Origin: JBCCRH01 sp039208045
GTDB taxonomy: Bacteria > Bacteroidota > Bacteroidia > Chitinophagales > Saprospiraceae
Assembly: GCA_039208045.1 (NCBI GenBank)
Contig: JBCCRH010000179.1
Coordinates: 1 to 11,284, forward strand
Length of the DNA stretch: 11,284 nucleotides
Direction of reading: 5' to 3'
A program made the translations under genes and the position numbers. The notes under the pieces are model-generated. The model saw only the letters and a list, made by a program, of their open reading frames with translations. It was not told where the DNA came from and searched no databases. Positions 1-6,967 of this stretch are shown one piece after another. Position 1 is the first letter of the stretch. Each line of letters opens with the position of its first letter.

Positions 1-141
1 CTTCTCGATTTATGGCTGGCTCTTTTGCTCCAATACTGCGTTGAAAAGCCTCGCCGATGCTAGGCATCGTCTGTGTTTTTCGCCTTGCCTTGGAGCAAAA
101 TCCCCTTGCCAAAATGCGGAACTTATTCTTTGGCTGTTACT
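1..141 (-). mobile_element. MITE-like foldback element, copy 1 (left end cut by window)
   Basis: Positions 1-147 match 5700-5846 with four differences (positions 27, 70, 75 and 88), about 97% identity, all transitions. Comparison with the complete copy shows that about 18 bases of the left terminal inverted repeat lie outside the window. The visible part contains 11-base arms TTTTGCTCCAA (23-33) and TTGGAGCAAAA (90-100), the central palindrome CGATGC-TAG-GCATCG (55-69) and the right terminal repeat (112-141). The secDF stop codon (137-139, TAA on the minus strand) lies inside the right terminal repeat. No coding capacity was recognised, so if it moves it would need a transposase supplied elsewhere. 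The strand given is that of the gene it terminates. Being a repeat is certain; being mobile is inferred. Confidence 0.75.
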
Positions 142-3100
142 TAGCCTTTTCGATAGCCTTAGAGAAACCTTTCTTGTTGTTATCTTTCTTACTTGTCGAC
201 ACTGGCTTCAAGTCACCAGTTAAATCTGACATTACCGGTGTAGCTACGAATACAGAAGAGTATGTACCCACAATGATACCTACCAATAGGGCAAAGGCAA
301 AGCCTTTGATACTGGCACCACCAAATACAAATAGGATAGCTACCATCAATAAAGTCGTTAAAGAGGTAATCACGGTACGGCTCACTGTGCTGTTGATCGC
401 CATATTGATCACTTCTTCCTTACTCTTTTTGGTGTATAGTCCCATAAATTCACGGATACGGTCGAATACTACTACTGTATCATTAATAGAATAACCAATT
501 ACCGTAAGGATGGCTGCGATAAATGCCTGGTCGATCTCCAATGAGAATGGTAAAATACCATGCCCAATAGAGAATACAGCCAATACAATCATCGTATCGT
601 GGAACAATGCCGCTACCGCACCTGCACTATACTGCCATTTGCTGAAGCGAATGAAGATGTACAGGAAGATCAATAAGAGGGCGAAGATCGTTGCGTAGAA
701 TGCACTGTTCTTGATGTCATCGGCAATAGTTGGTCCTACCTTACTAGAACTTGATACATAGGTACCTTCTCCATCTGGTGATTTGAAATTGTTGAAGTCT
801 AAGTTACCACCACTCATGGTGTTCACTCCTTCATACAGTTTCTCCATCACCAAATTAGGAGCATCATCATCGGTATTATCTACTTGATAATCCGTTACTA
901 CATTGAAGGTATTTTCTGTATCTACAGCCTTTACTGTTGGTGTACTACCGAATGTAGTGGTTAGTGACTCCCGCAGATCATCTGCATCGATACTAGCATT
1001 TTTATCAAAGGTGATATTATAAGAATATCCCCCCTTAAAGTCTACACCAAGCTCAAAACCTCGCATAGCAAAAGATGCTATACCAAGTACGATAATTGTA
1101 CCAGATATGATGTACGCCAACTTGCGGCGGCCCAGCCAGTCAATCTGCAAATCGGCAAAAAGGTTTTTAGAGAAACCTGTCCAGAAAGACAAGTTATTGC
1201 CTCTACCTACCCACCAGTCGATGATGAGGCGACCTACTAATACCGCAGTAAATAAAGAAGAAAGTACACCTATGATTAACACCACAGCAAAGCCCTTGAT
1301 AGGTCCCAAACCGAAGTAGGCTAATACAAAGGCCGTCAGTATCGTCGTAACGTTGGCATCAATAATGGCTGAATAGGAATTCTGAAAACCATCGGCTATG
1401 GAGGCCGCCAGCGACTTCCCATCTCGCAGTTCTTCTCGTATTCGTTCATAGATGATTACGTTAGCATCTACGGCCATACCCACTGTTAGGATAATACCAG
1501 CTACCCCAGGTAGCGTCAGTACCGTTCCGTAAGAAGCCAAGGCACCGAAGATGAAGAACAAGTTCAAGAACAACACGATGATGGCCACAATACCACCTCC
1601 ACCATAGTAGAAGACCATAAAGCCAAGTAGCAATAAGAAACCAATAATCAAAGAGTTTAAGCTTCGATCAATATTCTTTTGCCCCAAAGATGGACCTACT
1701 AAAGATTCTTGGATGATACGTGTTTCAGCAGGCAATTTACCGACCTGTAGGATGTTCGATAAATCCTTCGCTTCCTGGATAGAGAAACTACCAGAAATCT
1801 GTGAATCTCCCGTTAGAATGGGGTTAATTACACGTGGTGCAGATACTACTTCATTATCTAGTAAGATGGCAATCTCCCGATTGTTGTCTTGCCCTGCTTT
1901 GGTAGTCATCTGCCCCCAAATCTTAGCTCCAGCATTATCCATCTTCAAAGACACTCCCACTTCATTAGTCTGCGGGTCAGGACTCGCATTTGCATCTACT
2001 ACACGATCACCCGTCAATGGCGGCTTTTCAGAACCGCGCTCTTTCTTGATGGCGTATAGCTCGTAGTCATCTGTCAGATCACCAGTTTCTAAGTCTCTAA
2101 TTGGGTCTTTTGACCAGCGGAATACCAAATCACGTGGAAATAAGCCCTTAATATTTTCTTGATTCAAATATCCCTCTACTATGCTGCGCTGATTTTTGCG
2201 CGCCGTTCCCATCACAGCCAAACCTCTCGCGCCAGTTTGGTTGAGTTGGAAAACATCGAATAGTGGTCCAGCATTCGCATTGAATTCATTGTACACAGTA
2301 TCGATAGCTACAATCTGATCCAGAAGATCATTACCTAATGAATCCTGCTTGTAAAGCGTATCTATACGTGTAATTTCCGGCTCTACACTAGCTCCCAACT
2401 CCTTTGATAGGCGTTCGTTTGCTTCCGCAAATGCCGTTACTAATCCACTATCAGAGATACGATAGACGTTCCAAAACTCCAATTTAGCGGCAGCTTGAAG
2501 AAACTGTCTGGCCCGTTCTGGGTTATCAATACCTGGTAGTTCTACTGTAATCAAATCACGGCTGGCATCTAGCGATACGTTTGGTTGGGTTACCCCTAAT
2601 TTGTCGATCCGTTCCTTTAGTAGCTTATAGGTCAAGTCTACCGTTTCGTTCGCTTTTTCGCGAATCAGGCGTACGACTTCACCATCAGAAGTTTCAAAGT
2701 TAATTTTTTCTCTTAGCGCTTCGTTGCGCGCAAAGATAGGGGCGAGTTTTTTGCCTTCGCTGTTGCTTCTGAACGCGTCCGCAAAAAGAGTAACATAATC
2801 AGCCTGAGCATTTTTTTGTGCTTCTGTGGCTTCATTTAACGCTGCTAAAAAAGTAGGATCCTTACTGCTATTGGCCAGGGCTCGTATAAATTCGCGCAAA
2901 TCAACCTGTAGTACTACACTCATTCCACCTTTCAAATCTAAGCCCAACGCTAATTGTTGTGCCTTTAAATCTTGATAAGTGTAACTTTTCAAATAGGGGA
3001 TCTTAAAGACCTCCTCCGTAGACATCGAGTCTAGAAACTCGGACCGCTTCTCCTTGAAGACGGTTTTCTGTTGTTCTTCTGCGGCTTGACTAGCCAGCGT

Positions 3101-3220
3101 TTCAGCATACTCATCAGCTGCCGTTTCCACTTTTTGGGTCGGCAACATAAAGAAGTACTGTACAAGCGTTACGATAGTCATGACCACAAGGAAGAACCTT
3201 ACAACTCCTTTTCCTTGCAT
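137..3220 (-). CDS. secDF: Protein translocase subunit SecDF (fused SecD-SecF)
   Basis: Inner-membrane RND-type partner of SecYEG that uses the proton gradient to pull exported proteins across the membrane. The 1027 residues contain a complete SecD half (about 1-680) and SecF half (about 695-1000). SecD shows a first membrane segment (7-27), LGLDLKGG (92-99), a large periplasmic region, LVGPSLGQ (507-514) and GMAVDANVIIYERIREE (581-597) within five further membrane segments. SecF shows GVDFKGG (725-731) and YSINDTVVVFDRIRE (910-924). D585, D914 and R948 sit where the proton-relay residues of SecDF are expected, judged from motifs only. The fused form and length of about 1000 residues are usual for Bacteroidota. 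The tail is Lys-rich. The last two codons and the stop lie in the dispersed foldback element. A -7 promoter motif lies about 100 bases upstream of the start. Confidence 0.97.
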   Translation of the reverse strand: MQGKGVVRFFLVVMTIVTLVQYFFMLPTQKVETAADEYAETLASQAAEEQQKTVFKEKRSEFLDSMSTEEVFKIPYLKSYTYQDLKAQQLALGLDLKGGMSVVLQVDLREFIRALANSSKDPTFLAALNEATEAQKNAQADYVTLFADAFRSNSEGKKLAPIFARNEALREKINFETSDGEVVRLIREKANETVDLTYKLLKERIDKLGVTQPNVSLDASRDLITVELPGIDNPERARQFLQAAAKLEFWNVYRISDSGLVTAFAEANERLSKELGASVEPEITRIDTLYKQDSLGNDLLDQIVAIDTVYNEFNANAGPLFDVFQLNQTGARGLAVMGTARKNQRSIVEGYLNQENIKGLFPRDLVFRWSKDPIRDLETGDLTDDYELYAIKKERGSEKPPLTGDRVVDANASPDPQTNEVGVSLKMDNAGAKIWGQMTTKAGQDNNREIAILLDNEVVSAPRVINPILTGDSQISGSFSIQEAKDLSNILQVGKLPAETRIIQESLVGPSLGQKNIDRSLNSLIIGFLLLLGFMVFYYGGGGIVAIIVLFLNLFFIFGALASYGTVLTLPGVAGIILTVGMAVDANVIIYERIREELRDGKSLAASIADGFQNSYSAIIDANVTTILTAFVLAYFGLGPIKGFAVVLIIGVLSSLFTAVLVGRLIIDWWVGRGNNLSFWTGFSKNLFADLQIDWLGRRKLAYIISGTIIVLGIASFAMRGFELGVDFKGGYSYNITFDKNASIDADDLRESLTTTFGSTPTVKAVDTENTFNVVTDYQVDNTDDDAPNLVMEKLYEGVNTMSGGNLDFNNFKSPDGEGTYVSSSSKVGPTIADDIKNSAFYATIFALLLIFLYIFIRFSKWQYSAGAVAALFHDTMIVLAVFSIGHGILPFSLEIDQAFIAAILTVIGYSINDTVVVFDRIREFMGLYTKKSKEEVINMAINSTVSRTVITSLTTLLMVAILFVFGGASIKGFAFALLVGIIVGTYSSVFVATPVMSDLTGDLKPVSTSKKDNNKKGFSKAIEKAK

Positions 3221-3317
3221 AACTTCAGAATACTTTTTTAGTAAATGTTATTAAATAGCGTTAAAAAAAGTTTTCTATTCGCGGACTCGCCCCCGAATCC
3301 TTGAATAAAAAACTGCG

Positions 3318-3325
3318 CAAATATA
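3318..3325 (-). promoter_or_regulatory. Candidate -7 element of the secDF promoter
   Basis: Reads TATATTTG on the minus strand, an exact match to the Bacteroidota -7 consensus TAnnTTTG. It lies about 98 bases upstream of the secDF ATG, implying a leader of roughly 90 nucleotides. No convincing -33 TTG is seen at the usual spacing, so the call rests on one motif in a non-coding divergent region. Confidence 0.4.
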
Positions 3326-3417
3326 CGCCTTTTCAAAGACTTTCCGCTTTATTTTCTAAAAGTTTAAACTTTTTCGTGAAGCCCGACCAATTATCCATGT
3401 ACCGTTTCGAATTTCAT

Positions 3418-3425
3418 TACTTTTG
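3418..3425 (+). promoter_or_regulatory. Candidate -7 element of the kbp promoter
   Basis: Reads TACTTTTG, an exact match to TAnnTTTG, ending 30 bases before the kbp ATG. A start site about 6-7 bases downstream would give a leader of about 25 nucleotides. The leader is A-rich next to the ATG (CAAAAATCAAAAAAC) with no Shine-Dalgarno sequence, as is common in this phylum. A -33 TTG is not obvious. Confidence 0.45.
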
Positions 3426-3455
3426 CATCAAAGACTTTAACAAAAATCAAAAAAC

Positions 3456-3953
3456 ATGGGACTTTTCTCTTTTTTGAAAGATGTAGGTGAAAAAGTATTC
3501 AACAAGGATACCCAGAAGCCTGCCAACAAACCAACTCCAACTCCAGCCACACCTGCAAGTGTTGATTTGGAAAAGCAAAAAGTACAACTCCTCTCCAATG
3601 TGGTACGTGCCCTCAATACCAGCGTAGAAGATTTATCAATTAGCCTATCAGGCGATACCGTATTCGTAAGTGGAGAAGTTACTTCACAAGCTGATCGCGA
3701 AAAAATCATACTGGCATTGGGTAACGTAAGCGGCATTGCTTCCGTAGATGATGCCATCCGTGTAAATGCCCCTGAACCAGAGCCCGAAGCCACCTTCCAC
3801 GAAGTACAAAAAGGCGACACCTTATCCAAAATCGCTAAAAAATACTACGGAGACCCCATGAAGTACCCCATGATCTTCAAAGCTAATCAACCTATGCTCA
3901 AAAGTGTAGACCTCATCTATCCGGGGCAGGTGCTGCGTATTCCGCAAGGGTAG
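3456..3953 (+). CDS. kbp: Kbp/YgaU-like BON-LysM domain protein
   Basis: Homologue of the E. coli K+-binding protein Kbp (YgaU), recognised across its whole length. The N-terminus MGLFSFLKDVGEKVF matches the start of that family. A Pro/Thr-rich linker (about 21-34) precedes a BON domain (about 40-105) containing GNVSGIASVDDAIRV. A LysM domain (about 113-163) carries VQKGDTLSKIAKKYYGD and ends LKSVDLIYPGQVLRIP, the family's typical C-terminus. At 165 residues it is slightly longer than the roughly 149 of E. coli Kbp because of the linker. There is no signal peptide, so it is probably cytoplasmic like Kbp, and K+ sensing is a more likely role than peptidoglycan binding. It is monocistronic, divergent from secDF and convergent with the next gene. 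Its stop codon lies in a G-quadruplex pattern at the start of a G-rich array. Confidence 0.93.
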   Translation: MGLFSFLKDVGEKVFNKDTQKPANKPTPTPATPASVDLEKQKVQLLSNVVRALNTSVEDLSISLSGDTVFVSGEVTSQADREKIILALGNVSGIASVDDAIRVNAPEPEPEATFHEVQKGDTLSKIAKKYYGDPMKYPMIFKANQPMLKSVDLIYPGQVLRIPQG

Positions 3954-4114
3954 GGAGGGGTTGGGGGGTTTGAGAGTTTGGGAGTTGAGGAGTTTGAGAG
4001 TTGAGGGGTTTGAGGGTTTTAGTGTTAGGGGGTTTAAGTACTGAGAGTTAAAATAGCTACACCTGTAGTCCGTCACCCAAAAACCTTAAACACCTAAACC
4101 CCTCAACTCCTCAA
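3948..4114. repeat. G-rich/C-rich inverted octamer-like array, copy 1
   Basis: The region between the convergent kbp and outer-membrane protein genes consists of degenerate 7-9 bp units such as GAGGAGTTT, GAGAGTTT and GAGGGGTTT (about 3953-4036). AGTACT follows (4037-4042), then a spacer with a small hairpin CTACA-CC-TGTAG (4057-4068), and then a C-rich arm (about 4074-4114) with units such as CCTAAAC and CCTCAACT that are roughly the reverse complement of the first arm. The G-rich arm starts at the kbp stop and the C-rich arm ends at the other gene's stop codon. It could form a cruciform in DNA or a hairpin in either transcript and may serve as a bidirectional terminator. Copy 2 at 9601-9770 shares 13-base words such as GTTGAGGAGTTTG and GTTGAGGGGTTTG. 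Confidence 0.8.
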
Positions 4115-4840
4115 CTATTCTTCCATTCCCGAGATATTAATCGTAAGGCCAATTTGCGGAAGCAACAGATCAGTAGGGGAATTGCGTTGTTCGAAGGCAT
4201 CTATTGGATCATCGTAAGTGATATTGGTATCGTTAGCTCTGCGTACAAGGTAGTCGGCATTGGTACCTGGCAAGTAGGCACAGCGTAGGTCTAGGGTGAA
4301 GTAAGGCGAGCCAAAAATATCGAGTTGTATACCAAAGGCACCACCGTAGCTGAAGGCCCAGTCGCCCTGCTCAATGCGGCTATCTTGATCTGGGTTGTTT
4401 TGATTTTGATTGGTCAGTCGCGTGCGAGTGTATAGATTTTTGGTGCCAATCATTCCATCAATGTAAGGCTGGATGAAGAAGTCGATATCCGGTTTGAAGC
4501 GGAGCATGGCGTGGCCCAAAAAGAAATTGTTAGTGGTACGCAATTCGTATAATTCGATAAAGCCAGCAATGCTGATGGCAAAATCTTGCGTTTCATTGCC
4601 ATAGGTCATGCCCGATAATTCTAAACCTGCATAGATCGGTGTGTTGGCGATTCGGAACACCACTAATCCACCCCCACCAATACCGACATTATCCAAATTG
4701 TCATTAAATAGCCCCAGTGGGACACCAACTTGTAGATTACCATTTAGTTGAGCTTCAAGCGGTTGGTCTTCTTGCTGCGCAAAAAGAGGCACACTCAAGA
4801 GTAGCATGCAGATGAAAAAGCAAGTTTTTTTTATAGGCAT
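4115..4840 (-). CDS. Putative outer-membrane beta-barrel protein, unknown function
   Basis: A 241-residue protein with a clear Sec signal peptide: Lys-Lys near the start, a hydrophobic core (7-19) and a likely cleavage after PLFA (residue 21), leaving QQEDQ. The mature part is rich in Gly, Asn and alternating hydrophobic/polar stretches (for example NLQVGVPLGLF, FAISIAGFIELYEL, DWAFSYGGAFGIQLDIF) and ends in a beta-like QIGLTINISGMEE, with no internal hydrophobic helix. This fits a small 8-10 strand outer-membrane barrel, but no family motif was recognised and the ligand is unknown. It lies 126 bases downstream of the bifunctional nuclease gene on the same strand. That gap contains a small hairpin, so cotranscription is possible but unproven. 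Its TAG stop directly abuts the C-rich arm of the repeat array. No -7 motif was found upstream. Confidence 0.72.
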   Translation of the reverse strand: MPIKKTCFFICMLLLSVPLFAQQEDQPLEAQLNGNLQVGVPLGLFNDNLDNVGIGGGGLVVFRIANTPIYAGLELSGMTYGNETQDFAISIAGFIELYELRTTNNFFLGHAMLRFKPDIDFFIQPYIDGMIGTKNLYTRTRLTNQNQNNPDQDSRIEQGDWAFSYGGAFGIQLDIFGSPYFTLDLRCAYLPGTNADYLVRRANDTNITYDDPIDAFEQRNSPTDLLLPQIGLTINISGMEE

Positions 4841-4874
4841 AAGAAGGGATTTAGCAACAACCGTATACCACGGC

Positions 4875-4895
4875 GTCGGAGCACTTTAATCCGAC
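4875..4895 (-). terminator. Small hairpin downstream of the bifunctional nuclease gene
   Basis: GTCGGA (4875-4880) and TCCGAC (4890-4895) form a perfect 6-bp stem with a 9-base loop, about 70 bases past the stop of the upstream gene and before the outer-membrane protein start. No T-run follows on either strand, so it may be a weak terminator, a processing signal or chance. Confidence 0.25.
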
Positions 4896-4966
4896 TGATT
4901 GGTATCAAAAAGGCTGGCTAAAGATAAGGCCTATTATGGGTATTGAGGGAGCTTTCTTGGATTAGA

Positions 4967-5557
4967 TTATGAATTTCGACGCTTTATTTCGTCCCGAATT
5001 TCGGCAGCACGCTCATAGTTCTCCTGCGCAAGCACTTCAGAAAGTAATTTATTCAGTGCTTCTGTCGAATAGGAATCTAAACCCGACACTGCCCTATCAT
5101 CTGGCGATCTATCTATATCTTCCATTACTAATTCTTCCTCGTCTTCTTCGTCCATTATGATACCTGCGGCATCTAGGATAAACTCATACGTATATACCGG
5201 ACAGTTAAAACGTACCGCTAGTGCGAGGGCATCAGAAGTGCGTGAATCAATTTCAATGACCTCTCCTGCTTTCAAGCAAACCAAGCGAGCGTAGAAGATA
5301 CCATCTAGTAGATTATTAATAACTACTTCTTGTAGTTCCACATTGAACGTTTCAAGCGCATTACGGAATAGGTCGTGCGTGAGCGGTCGATTTGGAGTCA
5401 TCCGCTCCATTGCTACAGCTATAGCCTGTGCTTCGTAGCTTCCAATTACGATGGGTAAGCGTCTTTTTCCTTCTTCCTCGCCAAGAACTACTGCATAATT
5501 ATGGGATTGCGATACGCTGTGAGAAAGCGCCACGATCTCTAAACCAATCTTTCTCAT
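4967..5557 (-). CDS. Bifunctional nuclease (DUF151) family protein with C-terminal UVR motif
   Basis: The first 135 or so residues form a BFN/DUF151 domain, named after plant and bacterial proteins with RNase and DNase activity. Visible conserved stretches are LPIVIGSYEAQAIA (34-47), RPLTHDLF (57-64), IDSRTSDALALAVR (102-115) and CPVYTYEFIL (119-128). A very acidic linker (about 135-155) leads to a C-terminal UVR motif, LNKLLSEVLAQENYERAAEI (168-187) followed by RDEIKRR, the helical hairpin used by UvrB/UvrC and McsA-type proteins for protein contacts. The total of 196 residues fits the Bacteroidota form of the family. The substrate in vivo is not known. The gene lies 278 bases downstream of mazG on the same strand, separated by the foldback element, and has its own -7 motif at 5614-5621, so it is probably transcribed independently. 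Confidence 0.9.
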   Translation of the reverse strand: MRKIGLEIVALSHSVSQSHNYAVVLGEEEGKRRLPIVIGSYEAQAIAVAMERMTPNRPLTHDLFRNALETFNVELQEVVINNLLDGIFYARLVCLKAGEVIEIDSRTSDALALAVRFNCPVYTYEFILDAAGIIMDEEDEEELVMEDIDRSPDDRAVSGLDSYSTEALNKLLSEVLAQENYERAAEIRDEIKRRNS

Positions 5558-5613
5558 AAGGTTTACTATTGCGACTTGTGCGTGTTATTGCACCTTGATT
5601 TTCAAATGGGCCA

Positions 5614-5621
5614 CAAAGGTA
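5614..5621 (-). promoter_or_regulatory. Candidate -7 element for the bifunctional nuclease gene
   Basis: Reads TACCTTTG on the minus strand, an exact TAnnTTTG match, 57 bases upstream of the ATG at 5557. It lies between the foldback element and the gene, so the gene could be expressed even if the element terminates mazG transcription. No well-placed -33 TTG was found. Confidence 0.4.
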
Positions 5622-5680
5622 AGTAAATCATCAATAGAAAACGAAGCCCAAAGAAGTATTTAACCTTACTTCTTCGCTTT

Positions 5681-5840
5681 AGTAACAGTCAAACAATAAC
5701 TTCTCGATTTATGGCTGGCTCTTTTACTCCAATACTGCGTTGAAAAGCCTCGCCGATGCTAGGCATCGCCTGTATTTTTCGCCTTGTCTTGGAGCAAAAT
5801 CCCCTTGCCAAAATGCGGAACTTATTCTTTGGCTGTTACT
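5681..5840 (-). mobile_element. MITE-like foldback element, copy 2 (complete)
   Basis: A 160-bp non-coding element with imperfect terminal inverted repeats. AGTAACAGTCAAACAATAAC (5681-5700) and the following bases to 5710 align with the reverse complement of 5811-5840, which begins AGTAACAGCCAAAGAATAAG. By eye 24 of 30 positions match. Inside are 11-base arms at 5722-5732 and 5789-5799, with one mismatch in this copy, and the palindrome CGATGC-TAG-GCATCG at 5754-5768. Its centre coincides with the centre of the terminal repeats, so the whole unit is one long imperfect palindrome. It carries the mazG stop codon (5836-5838) in its right end. The first copy lies at 1-141. A clear target-site duplication is not visible. 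It could also act as a strong RNA hairpin at the end of the mazG transcript. Confidence 0.8.
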
Positions 5841-6591
5841 TAGCCTCGTTCCAGAGCTCATCCATCTCGGCTAAAGTCATTTGCTCAAGTGCTTTGGGGG
5901 CGTGAGCTTCGATATACTCAAATCGACGCTTAAATTTCTGATTGACACGCTCCAATGCAGTTTCCGGATCAATCCCTTTAAACCGCGCATAGTTGATCAG
6001 TGAAAAAAGCACATCCCCAAATTCTTCTTCTTGCTCTTTTAGTGGCAAATCCTCTTCTACAGCTGCTTTATATTCTGCCATTTCCTCTTCTACCTTCTCC
6101 CAAACTTGGGCTGCATTTTCCCACTCAAACCCCACTTGCTTAGTCTTTTCCTGCATGCGATAGGCTTTCACCATGGCAGGCAAAGAACGAGGTACGCCCG
6201 CTAGCACCGATCGCTTCCCTTCTTCTAACTTCAGTTGCTCCCAATTTTTTTTGACTTCCTCCGCATTCGCTACCTTCAAATCACCGTAGATATGTGGATG
6301 CCTTTTGATGAGCTTGTCGCAAATGGCATGCAGGGCATCGGCAATGTCGAAAGCCTTTTGCTCAGAGCCAATCTTAGCGTAAAATACCATATGCAACATC
6401 AAATCTCCAATCTCTTCTTTGATGCCCTCCAAGTCTTCCTCTAGGATAGCATCTGCCAATTCGTAGGTCTCTTCGATGGTGAGATTGCGTAGACTCTGAA
6501 AGGTCTGCTTACGATCCCAGGGGCACTGCTCCCGTAGTTCATCCATTATCGTCAGTAGTCGGGCAAATGCATCCAATTTCTCCTGCATCAT
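5836..6591 (-). CDS. mazG: Nucleoside triphosphate pyrophosphohydrolase MazG
   Basis: Hydrolyses NTPs or dNTPs to the monophosphate and pyrophosphate, cleaning the nucleotide pool of non-canonical nucleotides and, in some bacteria, affecting ppGpp. The 251 residues contain two MazG domains. The N-terminal one has CPWDRKQT (23-30), the metal-binding EETYELADAI (40-49) and EEIGDLML (59-66), then KRHPHIYGD (96-104). The C-terminal one has WEKVEEEMAEYKAA (164-177), EEEFGDVLFSLINYAR (188-203) and ALERVNQKFKRRFEYIE (212-228). Length and motif order match full-length MazG. The start MMQEKLDAF is conserved in character, and either of the two Met codons could initiate. The last two codons and the TAA lie in the foldback element. 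The next gene upstream (nqrM-like) is divergent, so mazG has its own promoter, for which no exact -7 motif was seen. Confidence 0.95.
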   Translation of the reverse strand: MMQEKLDAFARLLTIMDELREQCPWDRKQTFQSLRNLTIEETYELADAILEEDLEGIKEEIGDLMLHMVFYAKIGSEQKAFDIADALHAICDKLIKRHPHIYGDLKVANAEEVKKNWEQLKLEEGKRSVLAGVPRSLPAMVKAYRMQEKTKQVGFEWENAAQVWEKVEEEMAEYKAAVEEDLPLKEQEEEFGDVLFSLINYARFKGIDPETALERVNQKFKRRFEYIEAHAPKALEQMTLAEMDELWNEAK

Positions 6592-6751
6592 ATGTGTTTT
6601 TTATGTTAACTTTGCTGAGCAACCGCTGCAAGGTACAAAGCAATATTTTACAGCTCATGGAGTGCTCGCTAGATTTTTAGAAAAAGATTTTCAGCTACAC
6701 TCAAACTGAATCTTGTAGCAACTTGTTTCACAAAGAAATATGAAATAAACT

Positions 6752-6967
6752 ATGGAATTCTTATATGTTTTAGGTCTTATTTTCACTGTGTTCGGCGTAT
6801 CGTTCCTTCTCATCAATATTCGGTATATTATTACTGGAAATGAATTTAGAGGCACCTGTGCCACAAACAACCCGATGTTAAAAAATCAGGTTGGTGAATG
6901 TACGGTTTGCGGCAAGTCACCTGAAGAAGAGTGCAAGATGCCCGAAATAAAGCAGCAGCACGCTTAG
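6752..6967 (+). CDS. nqrM: NqrM-like (DUF539) cysteine-containing membrane protein
   Basis: A 71-residue protein with one N-terminal membrane helix (about 3-26) followed by a short soluble tail with four cysteines: GTC36 in EFRGTCATNNPML, C50 and C53 in ECTVCGK, and C61 in EEECK. This helix plus G-x-C...C-x-x-C...C layout matches NqrM, the small maturation factor needed for iron insertion into the NqrD/NqrE subunits of the Na+-pumping NADH:quinone reductase. Bacteroidota relatives carry the same GTCA-NNPML and CxxCGK pieces. No nqr or apbE gene is in the window, so the assignment rests on the protein alone. It stands as a single gene, divergent from mazG. The start is the ATG just before the hydrophobic helix, with an AT-rich leader and no Shine-Dalgarno. 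The symbol is offered with moderate confidence. Confidence 0.72.
   Translation: MEFLYVLGLIFTVFGVSFLLINIRYIITGNEFRGTCATNNPMLKNQVGECTVCGKSPEEECKMPEIKQQHA

Noticed and set aside
57..494. 145-residue plus-strand reading frame over the secDF 3' end
   Set aside because: It runs antisense through the SecF half and the foldback repeat. Its composition is that of a reverse-complement shadow and it shows no domain.
3437..3829. 130-residue minus-strand frame opposite kbp
   Set aside because: It is a Ser/Thr-rich antisense shadow of the clearly recognised BON-LysM gene.
3822..4076. 84-residue minus-strand frame with NPLTLKPSNPSTLKLLNS-like repeats
   Set aside because: The repetitive peptide is only the translation of the G-rich array on the opposite strand. 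There is no domain and it overlaps kbp.
3948..4114. CRISPR-like reading of the repeat array
   Set aside because: Units are 7-9 bp, contiguous and degenerate, with no unique spacers and no cas genes.
6607..6614. TAACTTTG, an exact plus-strand -7 match upstream of the nqrM-like gene
   Set aside because: It would leave a leader of about 130 bases and lies only 16 bases from the mazG start, with no -33 element. It is too weak to annotate as that gene's promoter.
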